From positions 1-8,711 of the forward strand of contig CAZSER010000031.1 of assembly GCA_964605975.1 (NCBI GenBank): a stretch of DNA of 8,711 bases, written 5' to 3'. This DNA is from JBAYHA01 sp964605975 (GTDB lineage Bacteria; Patescibacteriota; Patescibacteriia; UBA11705; JABHMO01). Below, one piece after another: positions 1 to 5,657 of this stretch. Positions within the stretch are counted from its first letter, which is position 1. The number at the start of each line of letters is the position of its first letter. The notes under the pieces were generated by a model. The model was not told where the DNA came from. It was given only the letters and a program-made list of their open reading frames with translations, and ran no database searches. The position numbers were made by a program, and so were the translations under genes.

Positions 1-80
1 TCTCGACTAAACGAAGTGCATGGAGAGATCTCATGTTTGCAATTCTTATACCTTTTCCAAATTGAGATTAATCTTTTGTT
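1..80. other. Left-edge stretch with no callable gene
   Basis: This stretch follows the stop codon of the small NrdD glycyl-radical gene on the minus strand. Two minus-strand frames are open to the edge. One has an ATG at 34 followed by only eleven codons (MRSLHALRLVE). The other continues the frame after the stop but has no ATG. Neither resembles the start of NrdG, the activase expected near nrdD. No convincing terminator was found after the small gene. It could be the start of the next gene or intergenic DNA. Confidence 0.3.
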
Positions 81-227
81 TTACTCTTTACCTAAACATT
101 TATCAAATTCCTGACGATCCTTGAACTCTTGTTTCTTTCCATCATTCCAGCGATGAACAGGACTCAAATAACCAACAACCCTTGAATAAACTTCGCATTT
201 TTGTCTTTCTCTTTTTTGTGAAACCAT
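81..227 (-). CDS. nrdD: Detached glycyl-radical domain of anaerobic ribonucleotide reductase (NrdD C-terminus), 48 aa
   Basis: This small reading frame encodes what is normally the last part of class III ribonucleotide reductase. After an unconserved start (MVSQKRERQK) comes CEVYSRVVGYLSPVHRW (residues 11-27), then NDGKKQEFKDR (28-38), and the protein ends at residue 48. In known NrdD proteins RVxGY holds the glycine (Gly19 here) that NrdG activates to a radical, and the WNxGKxxEFxDR tail follows it. The upstream 692-aa protein has everything before this point and lacks it. The ATG at 227 is the only in-frame start, and no Shine-Dalgarno is visible. The frame is the same as that of the large gene, but three TAA codons (333, 321 and 303) separate them, so readthrough is not credible. 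I infer two polypeptides that assemble into one enzyme. A decayed fragment is possible but less likely, because both pieces are clean and conserved up to the break. Confidence 0.85.
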   Translation of the reverse strand: MVSQKRERQKCEVYSRVVGYLSPVHRWNDGKKQEFKDRQEFDKCLGKE

Positions 228-239
228 ATGTTTTTTTTT

Positions 240-275
240 GAGTCCCAAGTCAAAGATATTTTTTATTTTTGACTC
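240..275 (-). other. Stem-loop between the two nrdD pieces
   Basis: The 105-bp gap between the two nrdD reading frames contains a 7-bp inverted repeat, AGTCAAA (248-254) with TTTGACT (268-274), around a 13-base loop. An alternative stem, GAGTC (240-244) with GACTC (271-275), shares one arm, so the RNA could switch between two folds. On the minus strand it lies about 13 bases before the start codon of the small gene and is followed by a run of A, not U, so it is not an intrinsic terminator. It could affect mRNA processing or translation of the small subunit. The role is inference. Confidence 0.35.
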
Positions 276-332
276 GAGAAATTTAATTATTTATTTTTAT
301 TTTTATAAACAAACAGGAAATTAGAAAATTAA

Positions 333-2411
333 TTATTTTTCAATTACTGATACTTGTTCTTTACTTGTTGCTCCTTTTAGCAAATCGGAATAACCCATTT
401 CTTCGTCACAATAGGGACAAAACTCATGTTCCCCATCAATATAGCCGTGAATAGGACAGATACTAAAAGTTGGCGTAATGGTAAAATATGGCAAACGGAA
501 ATTTTCGGCAATTTTCTTGACTAATGATTTAGTACTCTCAACACTAGGCAACCTCTCACCAATAAAACCATGTAAAACTGTTCCCCCCGTATAACGAGTT
601 TGAAGATCGTCTTGTAGTTTCAAAGCTTCAAAAATGTCATCCGTATAGCCAACTGGTAATTGCGTTGAATTGGTATAATATGGCGCTGATTTATTTTCTT
701 GCCAAGCCTGTTCGTTAGCCACAACTATTTCCGGATATTTTTCCTTGTCCAATCGAGCAAAACGATATGCCGTACCTTCGGCCGGAGTTGCTTCTAAATT
801 AAAAAGTTCATTGGTTTCATTTTGATAATCCATCATGCGTTCTCTCATAAAATCCAAAACTTCCTTGGCAAAATTATACCCGTCATCTTCGGTAATTGGT
901 TTGCCCAAAAGATTCAAACTGGCCTCGTTCATTCCATTAATACCAATAGTATTAAAATGGTTTTTCCAATACTGACCAAATCTTTCGTAAATAGTAGATA
1001 AATAGTATTTAGAATAAGGATACAACCCACCTTCGGTAAATTTCTCGATGGCGTTTCTTTTTATCTTCAAACTTGTTTTGGCTAAATCCATCAAGACTGT
1101 TAAACGAGAAAAAAATTCTTCTTTGCTTTTGGAAATAAAACCCAACCGCGGTAAATTAATTGTCACTACACCAATAGACCCAGTCAAAGGATTCGCCCCA
1201 AACAATCCACCACCTCTCTTGCGCAACTCTCGATTATCCAACCGTAAACGACAACACATTGAACGAGCATCTTCCGGTTTCATGTCACTATTGATAAAAT
1301 TACTAAAATAAGGGATGCCATACTTGGCCGTCATTTCCATTATTTTATTAATAATATCCGCATTCCAATCCCAATCAGCCGTCACATTATAAGTAGGAAT
1401 TGGCCAACTAAGCACTCTTCCTTTTCTATCACCCTCCGTCATTATTTCGATAAAGGCTTGATTGAACATGTCCATTTCTTTTTGGAACTCTCCATAAGTT
1501 TCCTTTTGTGGTTGACCACCAATAATTACTTGTTCTCCTGCTAAAATTGATGGGACAAAAAGATCCAAAGTCACATTGGTAAAAGGAGTTTGAAAACCAA
1601 CCCTAGTCGGAACATTGATATTATAAAGAAAAGTTTGCACCGTCTGTCTAACTTGATCGTAAGTCAAATTATCATAACGGATAAAGGGCGCCATATAAGT
1701 ATCCAAACTGGAAACGGCTTGAGCTCCGGCAGCTTCTCCTTGCAAAGTATAAAAGAAATTAACCAACTGGCTCAAAGCAGTTCCAAAATGTTTAGCCGGT
1801 TTGCTTTCTACCTTTCCACGAACACCACCAAAACCTCGCAATAATAAATCTTTGAGGTCCCAACCACAACAGTAAGGCGCCAGCAGTTGCAAATCATGCA
1901 AATGAAAATCACCGTTAATATGGGCTTCGCGAATTTCGTTGGAATAAATTTTGTTTAACCAATAATTAGTGCTAATAGTTGAAGCAACATAATTATTTAA
2001 GCCTTGAAGAGAAAAATCCATGTTACTGTTTTCTCTAACCTTCCAATCCAACTGTTTCAAATAGTTTTCCATTAAATCATCGGAGTTAATCATGGATTGA
2101 AGATCTCGCATTTTGGTATGTTGATCTCTATAAATAATATAGGCCTTGGCAACGGTAATAAGTTTGCTCTCAATCAAAACCTCCTCGACAATATCCTGGA
2201 TTTCTTCGACTGCAGGAATTGATCGTTCGTGAAATTTGCGATTCATCTTTTCGACAACTTGATCGCTCATTTTTTGTGCTAATTCATTGTCAGGTTGCCC
2301 AACGGCACGCATAGCATTAAAAATGGCTTTGGCGATTTTGGTTTGATCAAAATCAACGATACTGTCATCTCTCTTGTGAATTTTGGTAATTTTGTTTGCC
2401 GAGTAAGTCAT
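333..2411 (-). CDS. nrdD: Anaerobic (class III) ribonucleoside-triphosphate reductase, large piece without the glycyl-radical loop
   Basis: NrdD reduces ribonucleoside triphosphates to deoxyribonucleotides under anoxia, using a glycyl radical installed by the radical-SAM protein NrdG. Residues 5-100 form an ATP-cone (ITKIHKRDDSIVDFDQTKIA at the start), the allosteric nucleotide-binding domain. The catalytic 10-stranded barrel follows, with HLHDLQLLAPYCCGW (170-184), the MCCRLRLDNRELRKRGGG segment (385-402) and NPLTGSIGVVTINLPRLGF (407-425). A zinc site closes the protein: CPIH (652-655) and CPYC (665-668). Family members continue at this point into the RVxGY radical loop. Here the chain runs on for 24 unconserved residues and stops, and the loop is encoded separately at 81-227. 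The ATG at 2411 gives a family-typical N-terminus, with no clear Shine-Dalgarno. Transcription probably starts at the promoter at 2501-2528, through a leader carrying a terminator-like hairpin. nrdG is not in the window. Confidence 0.96.
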   Translation of the reverse strand: MTYSANKITKIHKRDDSIVDFDQTKIAKAIFNAMRAVGQPDNELAQKMSDQVVEKMNRKFHERSIPAVEEIQDIVEEVLIESKLITVAKAYIIYRDQHTKMRDLQSMINSDDLMENYLKQLDWKVRENSNMDFSLQGLNNYVASTISTNYWLNKIYSNEIREAHINGDFHLHDLQLLAPYCCGWDLKDLLLRGFGGVRGKVESKPAKHFGTALSQLVNFFYTLQGEAAGAQAVSSLDTYMAPFIRYDNLTYDQVRQTVQTFLYNINVPTRVGFQTPFTNVTLDLFVPSILAGEQVIIGGQPQKETYGEFQKEMDMFNQAFIEIMTEGDRKGRVLSWPIPTYNVTADWDWNADIINKIMEMTAKYGIPYFSNFINSDMKPEDARSMCCRLRLDNRELRKRGGGLFGANPLTGSIGVVTINLPRLGFISKSKEEFFSRLTVLMDLAKTSLKIKRNAIEKFTEGGLYPYSKYYLSTIYERFGQYWKNHFNTIGINGMNEASLNLLGKPITEDDGYNFAKEVLDFMRERMMDYQNETNELFNLEATPAEGTAYRFARLDKEKYPEIVVANEQAWQENKSAPYYTNSTQLPVGYTDDIFEALKLQDDLQTRYTGGTVLHGFIGERLPSVESTKSLVKKIAENFRLPYFTITPTFSICPIHGYIDGEHEFCPYCDEEMGYSDLLKGATSKEQVSVIEK

Positions 2412-2445
2412 AATATTGTGTTATTTCAGAATTTTTTGGGGTGAT

Positions 2446-2482
2446 AAAAAAATAGCCCACCCAAGACCAATGGCACTATTTT
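2446..2482 (-). terminator. Terminator-like hairpin in the nrdD leader (possible attenuator)
   Basis: On the minus strand AAAATAGT-g-CCAT (2482 to 2470) pairs with GTGGGCTATTTT (2460 to 2449), giving 12 pairs (two of them G-U) with one bulged base and a 9-base loop. It is followed directly by U's, seven in a row at 2452-2446. It lies between the predicted nrdD transcription start (near 2494) and the nrdD start codon at 2411, so it would end transcripts early unless overridden. A competing short stem, GCAC-6-GTGC, uses bases 2473-2486 and overlaps its 5' arm, as in attenuators. It could equally stop transcripts coming from the CRISPR unit. Confidence 0.55.
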
Positions 2483-2500
2483 GTGCGATTTCCTACTTCA

Positions 2501-2528
2501 ATTATACCTCAAAAAAAACATCCTTCAA
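2501..2528 (-). promoter_or_regulatory. Predicted sigma-70-type promoter for nrdD
   Basis: Read on the minus strand, a TTGAAG -35 element (2528-2523) and a perfect TATAAT -10 element (2506-2501) are separated by 16 bases rich in T. Transcription would start near 2494, leaving a leader of about 83 bases before the nrdD ATG. This is the best promoter match in the intergenic region. Confidence 0.6.
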
Positions 2529-2602
2529 ACAGGAAAAATAAGCTCTAAAATTCAGCAAAAATAAGTGTCGTTTAATTTTTCTATAACAAAAAAAAGGCTC
2601 TA

Positions 2603-2611
2603 TGTGGATAA
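2603..2611 (-). promoter_or_regulatory. Single perfect DnaA box
   Basis: The minus strand reads TTATCCACA, the strong DnaA-binding consensus. It lies in the loop between AAAAAGG (2591-2597) and CCTTTTT (2612-2618), an inverted repeat of 7 bp. No second box was found nearby, so an origin is unlikely. It is about 75 bp upstream of the nrdD -35 element, where DnaA could act as a regulator as it does on nrd genes in some bacteria. A chance match is possible in DNA this AT-rich. Confidence 0.35.
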
Positions 2612-2653
2612 CCTTTTTAAAAAAGAGATTGCTGGTTTAAATTAAGTCAAAAA

Positions 2654-2751
2654 CGCTACAAAAGTAGAAATTTAATACTGATATTCAAGGTTAATACTTT
2701 CGTCTGCCCCGTATGATCTACAAAAGTAGAAATTTAATACTGATATTCAAG
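2654..2751 (-). CRISPR. Minimal CRISPR array with a type V-A (Cas12a) repeat: two repeats, one 26-nt spacer
   Basis: Thirty-four bases are exactly repeated at 2656-2689 and 2718-2751. Read on the minus strand the unit is 36 nt, starts CTTGAATATCAGTATT and ends AAATTTCTACTTTTGTAGAT. That end is the Cas12a crRNA handle, TCTAC-4-GTAGA with a flanking AAT and a terminal AT; it differs from the handle I recall for AsCas12a at only two of 20 positions. Position 2751 is the upstream end. The first repeat (2751-2716) is followed by a spacer (2715-2690) and a last repeat (2689-2654) whose final two bases are changed to CG, as expected of a decayed leader-distal repeat. The spacer is 26 nt, within the Cas12a range, and about 46% GC, well above its surroundings. 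No cas12a, cas1, cas2 or cas4 is in the window. It may be an orphan array served by a distant locus, or a relic. Confidence 0.85.
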
Positions 2752-2846
2752 TTCAAAACGCAATGTTTTTGTTAATGAATATAAATTTGTGAAAGAATCA
2801 AAAATTTTATTAGACATATTTTTTTTATTATTAGATAGATATCTAT

Positions 2847-2875
2847 ATTATATCAGTAACAAAAAAGAGGGTAAA
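2847..2875 (-). promoter_or_regulatory. Possible extended -10 promoter for the CRISPR unit
   Basis: On the minus strand TGATATAAT (2855-2847) is a perfect extended -10 element, and TTTACC (2875-2870), 17 bases upstream, is a partial -35 element. The -35 overlaps the ftsZ terminator hairpin. Transcription would begin near 2840 and cross about 90 bases of AT-rich leader before the first repeat, in the orientation that gives a correct crRNA handle. Confidence 0.4.
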
Positions 2876-2886
2876 CCCTCTTTTTT
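2861..2886 (-). terminator. Intrinsic terminator after ftsZ
   Basis: AAAAAAGAGGG (2861-2871) and CCCTCTTTTTT (2876-2886) form a perfect 11-bp stem with a 4-base loop, 5 bp beyond the ftsZ stop codon. The A and T runs on either side make it potentially active in both directions, but only the minus strand has a gene entering it. Confidence 0.9.
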
Positions 2887-2891
2887 ATATC

Positions 2892-4160
2892 TTACATCAT
2901 TTTTCTACGAATAAAGGCTGGGATCTCTAAATCGCCATCATCAGAAGAACCGCTTAAATCATCATCTTTGGAAACAAGAACATCTTCAGGTTTTATCTTG
3001 TTAGGATTTTCCATGATCGGATCAATAGTTTCTGATTCTAATTTCTTGGCATCAAAATCATTAATTTCTTCGCGCCGAAATGGCTGTTCAATCTGTTTGG
3101 GCGGAGCAAAATAGTTCGGCGTTGCCTTGGGCATATTTAAATTAACGGTTGGACGGGCTAATGGATTCTTGCCATTATCATCAAAGCCTGTCGCCACAAC
3201 GGTAATTTTAATTTGATCTTTCATCTCTTCGTTAATAACGGCACCAAAAATAATTTTGGCTTCATTATCTACCGACTCAGTAATAGTTTTGGCCGCCTCA
3301 CTTACTTCATACATAGTCAAATCTGAACCACCGGTAATAGTAAACAAAATACCTCTGGCGCCCTCAATAGAAAGTTCCAATAACGGACTGGCAATGGCCG
3401 CCTTGGCCGCCTCAATGGCACGATTATCACCCGTGGCTTCGCCCATTCCCATCAAAGCAGAACCACTATTTTCCATAATTGTTTTGACATCGGCAAAATC
3501 GACATTGATAATACCAGGCAAAGTAATTAACTCCGAAATACCTTGAACACCTTGTCGCAAAACTTCATCAACCACACCAAAAGCTTCTAATAACGGAGTT
3601 TTCTTGTCAATAATTTGCCAAATTCGATCATTGGGAATAGTAATCAAAGTATCAACCTTGCCCGCTAACTCTTTGAGTCCTTCTTCTGATATTTTTTTCC
3701 TGGGACCACCCTCAAAAGAAAAAGGTTTCGTCACCACCGCAATAGTCAAAGCACCAATTTCTCGTGCGACTTCGGCAACTTTTGGTCCGGCTCCCGTTCC
3801 CGTTCCACCACCAGAACCATAAGTAATAAAAACCATATCCGCACCTTTGAGAGCTTCTCTAAGTTCATTTTGGGATTCTTCGGCAGACTTCCTCCCGACA
3901 CCGGGATTCATTCCTGCGCCCAAACCTCTAGTTGTTGTTTTACCAATGTGAATTTTGATTGAAGCCAAACTGTTTTGCAATGCTTGTAAATCAGTATTAA
4001 CCGCAATAAATTCAACCCCTTTTACTTTGGCCTCAATCATTCTATTGATGGCCGATCCTCCTCCCCCTCCAACACCTACCACTTTAATTTTGGCAATAGA
4101 TTGTAGCTCCGGTTTTACTTCTGGCATATATTGTTGGCTATTTTCATTGGAATCACTCAT
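2892..4160 (-). CDS. ftsZ: Cell division protein FtsZ
   Basis: FtsZ is the tubulin-like GTPase that polymerises into the division ring at midcell. After a 22-residue variable N-terminus the nucleotide-binding domain starts at KIKVVGVGGGGGSAINRM (24-41). The tubulin signature GGGTGTGAGP is at 117-126, and the T7 catalytic loop NVDFADV is at 219-225. The second globular domain ends near 335. A Pro- and acid-rich linker (about 340-410) leads to the conserved tail LEIPAFIRRKMM (411-422), which binds FtsA. Length (422 aa) is typical. The signature reads GAGP where GAAP or GASP is commoner, and the preceding TYGS replaces the usual TAGM; both are modest variants. The gene lies 43 bp after ftsA, shares its direction, and probably shares its transcript up to the terminator at 2861-2886. 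The bases just before the ATG (AAAG) are at best a poor Shine-Dalgarno. Confidence 0.98.
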   Translation of the reverse strand: MSDSNENSQQYMPEVKPELQSIAKIKVVGVGGGGGSAINRMIEAKVKGVEFIAVNTDLQALQNSLASIKIHIGKTTTRGLGAGMNPGVGRKSAEESQNELREALKGADMVFITYGSGGGTGTGAGPKVAEVAREIGALTIAVVTKPFSFEGGPRKKISEEGLKELAGKVDTLITIPNDRIWQIIDKKTPLLEAFGVVDEVLRQGVQGISELITLPGIINVDFADVKTIMENSGSALMGMGEATGDNRAIEAAKAAIASPLLELSIEGARGILFTITGGSDLTMYEVSEAAKTITESVDNEAKIIFGAVINEEMKDQIKITVVATGFDDNGKNPLARPTVNLNMPKATPNYFAPPKQIEQPFRREEINDFDAKKLESETIDPIMENPNKIKPEDVLVSKDDDLSGSSDDGDLEIPAFIRRKMM

Positions 4161-4203
4161 CTTTATTTTAATATTGAATCATTAAATTTTTATCACAGTA
4201 AGA

Positions 4204-5457
4204 CTAAGAAATCAAATTCTTGAACCATTTTTTGGCTTTTTGGGCAACTTCCTTAACGGAATCAAGTTGTGGCCCAAAGTTAAGTTTCCCTCCGGTTTTG
4301 TTGGCGCTAATAGTATTATACCCCCACAAAACAAGTCCTAACGAAGTAGAAAAAGCCACATCATTGACCCTTTCAACCGCAGTATTAAATCTTTTATTTT
4401 GTCCCAAAGAAACAGGTAGCATTGTTTTTCTCTTGGCAACTTCAATCATCCCCGGTAATTTGGCGCCACCACCAATCAAAATAAGTCCTGCTGGTAATAA
4501 TCCACTACGATTAATTTTGGCTAATTCCGAATCAACTTTCTCAAAAATTTCTTCTACGCGCGCTTCAATTATTTCGGCAATATATCGTTTGGAAAAATTC
4601 TGATTTTCTCCACCAAAATCTTTGAGATTAATTTCATCAGTTTTTTGAAAATTCTGAGCCAAAGCGGAACCAATATCAATCTTTAATCTCTCGGCAACAT
4701 CCAACGCTGTTTGCAAACCGATAGCCAAATCGGCCGTAATATGATCGGCTCCAATAGGTAATACAGAAACATGAATAACATCCCCCTCTTCAAAAACAAT
4801 AATTTTGGTTGTTGAGGCACCAATATCAACCAAAGCAACCCCTAACTCTTTTTGGCGAGATGACAACACCGCTTCCGCTGAAGCCAAGGTAGCAAAAACC
4901 AAATCATTAATATCCAACCCCGTACGATAAACACATTTAGTTAAATTTTTTATCTGTGAACTTAAACCTCTAACAACCTGAGTAGCAACTTCTAACCTAA
5001 TTCCCGACATTCCAATAGGATCTTTTATCCCTGATTGATTATCAATAGAGAAAGTTTTGGGAATAACATGCAAAACTTCATGATTAACGGGAGCAGAAAC
5101 AGAGCGCGCAGCCTCAATAACCCGATCAACATCGTTCTCTTGAATCTCTCCGTTTGTTCTGGCAATAGCAATCACTCCCGAAGTTTCTTGGGAAGTGATA
5201 TGCGTTCCTGAAACACCAATCCAAACATTTTCTACCGGCAAACCAATCATCCTCTCTGCCTTTTCCAAACAAGAAGATAAACTGGAAACAACATCCTCGA
5301 TGCTGGAAACGGAACCTCGGTGCAATCCTTGAGAAGGCACTTCTACAACCCCGATGATATTTAATTGTTCATTGTCGGTCGAACGATTAGTTTGACCGAC
5401 GACCATACGCATATTGGCAGAACCAATATCCAAACCGGCAATTATTTGTTCAGTCAT
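4204..5457 (-). CDS. ftsA: Cell division protein FtsA
   Basis: FtsA is the actin-like ATPase that tethers FtsZ filaments to the membrane and recruits later division proteins. I start it at the ATG at 5457 (MTEQIIAGLDIGSA), giving 417 aa. A TTG at 5472 would add five residues (MLNFF) that family members lack. The actin-fold phosphate motifs are GLDIGSA (8-14) and VDIGASTTK (210-218), with the adenosine motif IGGGAKLPG at 328-336. The 1C subdomain specific to FtsA falls at about 78-160 (starting near VWIGVSGTHI). The last residues, VAQKAKKWFKNLIS (404-417), form an amphipathic, basic helix of the kind that inserts into the inner membrane leaflet. Transcription probably starts at the promoter at 5566-5595 and continues into ftsZ. 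The stop codon is TAG. Confidence 0.96.
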   Translation of the reverse strand: MTEQIIAGLDIGSANMRMVVGQTNRSTDNEQLNIIGVVEVPSQGLHRGSVSSIEDVVSSLSSCLEKAERMIGLPVENVWIGVSGTHITSQETSGVIAIARTNGEIQENDVDRVIEAARSVSAPVNHEVLHVIPKTFSIDNQSGIKDPIGMSGIRLEVATQVVRGLSSQIKNLTKCVYRTGLDINDLVFATLASAEAVLSSRQKELGVALVDIGASTTKIIVFEEGDVIHVSVLPIGADHITADLAIGLQTALDVAERLKIDIGSALAQNFQKTDEINLKDFGGENQNFSKRYIAEIIEARVEEIFEKVDSELAKINRSGLLPAGLILIGGGAKLPGMIEVAKRKTMLPVSLGQNKRFNTAVERVNDVAFSTSLGLVLWGYNTISANKTGGKLNFGPQLDSVKEVAQKAKKWFKNLIS

Positions 5458-5504
5458 AAAAAAATTGAGCAAACTTTTTGTTTTTGATTTTCAAAATTTT
5501 AATT

Positions 5505-5518
5505 AAGTTCGAGAACTT
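5505..5518. repeat. Inverted repeat in the ftsA leader
   Basis: AAGTTC (5505-5510) and GAACTT (5513-5518) flank a GA dinucleotide, a perfect 6-bp inverted repeat in the predicted ftsA 5' leader, about 48 bp before the start codon. It could be an operator. A hairpin is unlikely because the loop is too short. The arm order is opposite to a Gram-positive LexA box. Confidence 0.25.
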
Positions 5519-5565
5519 TAATTTAGCAATAAATCAAAAATCTCCCCAAGTTCTCTTCATCGTTT

Positions 5566-5595
5566 ATTATATAATACTTTTGCAAAAAAGACCAA
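5566..5595 (-). promoter_or_regulatory. Predicted promoter for ftsA-ftsZ
   Basis: On the minus strand a perfect TATAAT (5571-5566) is preceded, 18 bases upstream, by TTGGTC (5595-5590), a partial -35 element. Transcription would start near 5559, about 100 bases before the ftsA ATG. The spacing is slightly long and the -35 is weak. Confidence 0.45.
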
Positions 5596-5610
5596 CAGTT
5601 GCCCACAACT
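5584..5610 (-). terminator. Weak possible terminator after dgkA
   Basis: AGTTG (5597-5601) and CAACT (5606-5610) form a 5-bp stem with a 4-base loop. Seven bases later on the minus strand comes a run of six U (5589-5584). The stem is short and the U run is distant, so termination would be inefficient. It overlaps the -35 element proposed for ftsA. Confidence 0.25.
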
Positions 5611-5657
5611 AAATTTATTGTTCAAGGCAAGTTTTTTTGTTCAAATTTATTGTTCAA
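5611..5657. repeat. 15-bp direct repeat at the end of dgkA
   Basis: AAATTTATTGTTCAA occurs exactly at 5611-5625 and 5643-5657, a period of 32 bp, with a third partial TGTTCAA at 5639-5645. The second full copy covers the dgkA stop codon. The likeliest origin is a small local duplication. There are only two full copies and no stem-loop handle, so it is not a CRISPR. Confidence 0.5.

Larger units (their letters stand above)
2412..2891. other. 480-bp intergenic region between ftsZ and nrdD
   Basis: No protein-coding gene is supported here. The region holds, in the direction of transcription (right to left), the ftsZ terminator, a possible promoter, an AT-rich leader of about 90 bp, a two-repeat CRISPR unit, a DnaA box, the nrdD promoter and a leader hairpin. 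A perfect 12-bp palindrome, ATAGATATCTAT, lies at 2835-2846 just downstream of the possible CRISPR promoter. The individual elements are listed separately. Confidence 0.8.

Noticed and set aside
81..335. Stop-codon readthrough or frameshift joining the two NrdD pieces
   Set aside because: They share a frame, but at least three TAA codons and an AT-rich, protein-unlike sequence lie between them. Separate translation from the ATG at 227 is simpler.
582..595. Eight-base match (CCCCGTAT) between the CRISPR spacer and the nrdD gene, suggesting self-targeting
   Set aside because: A match this short is expected by chance several times in the window. The bases where a PAM should lie (TCGT) are not T-rich in the Cas12a pattern, and the rest of the spacer does not match.
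1048..1311. Plus-strand open frames inside nrdD, ftsZ, ftsA and the membrane protein genes
   Set aside because: They lie opposite well-supported genes, have low-complexity or unfamiliar translations, and have no promoter or family resemblance.
2473..2486. GCACAAAATAGTGC palindrome as an NrdR box before nrdD
   Set aside because: The CAC and GTG arms are 6 bases apart instead of the 8 of the 16-bp NrdR consensus, and no second box is present. It lies inside the leader hairpin, which explains it better.
2591..2618. Replication origin around the DnaA box
   Set aside because: There is only one box, and neither dnaA, dnaN nor other origin-associated genes are nearby.
5458..5472. Longer FtsA start at a TTG codon
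   Set aside because: It adds MLNFF, absent from the family, while the ATG at 5457 gives the typical MTEQIIAGLDIGS start.
5505..5518. LexA (SOS) box before ftsA
   Set aside because: The arms are GTTC-GA-GAAC, the reverse order of GAAC-N4-GTTC, with the wrong spacing.
5654..5656. UGA reassigned to glycine, as in some Candidate Phyla lineages
   Set aside because: dgkA ends at a TGA exactly at the family's usual length, and none of the other genes contains an internal TGA.
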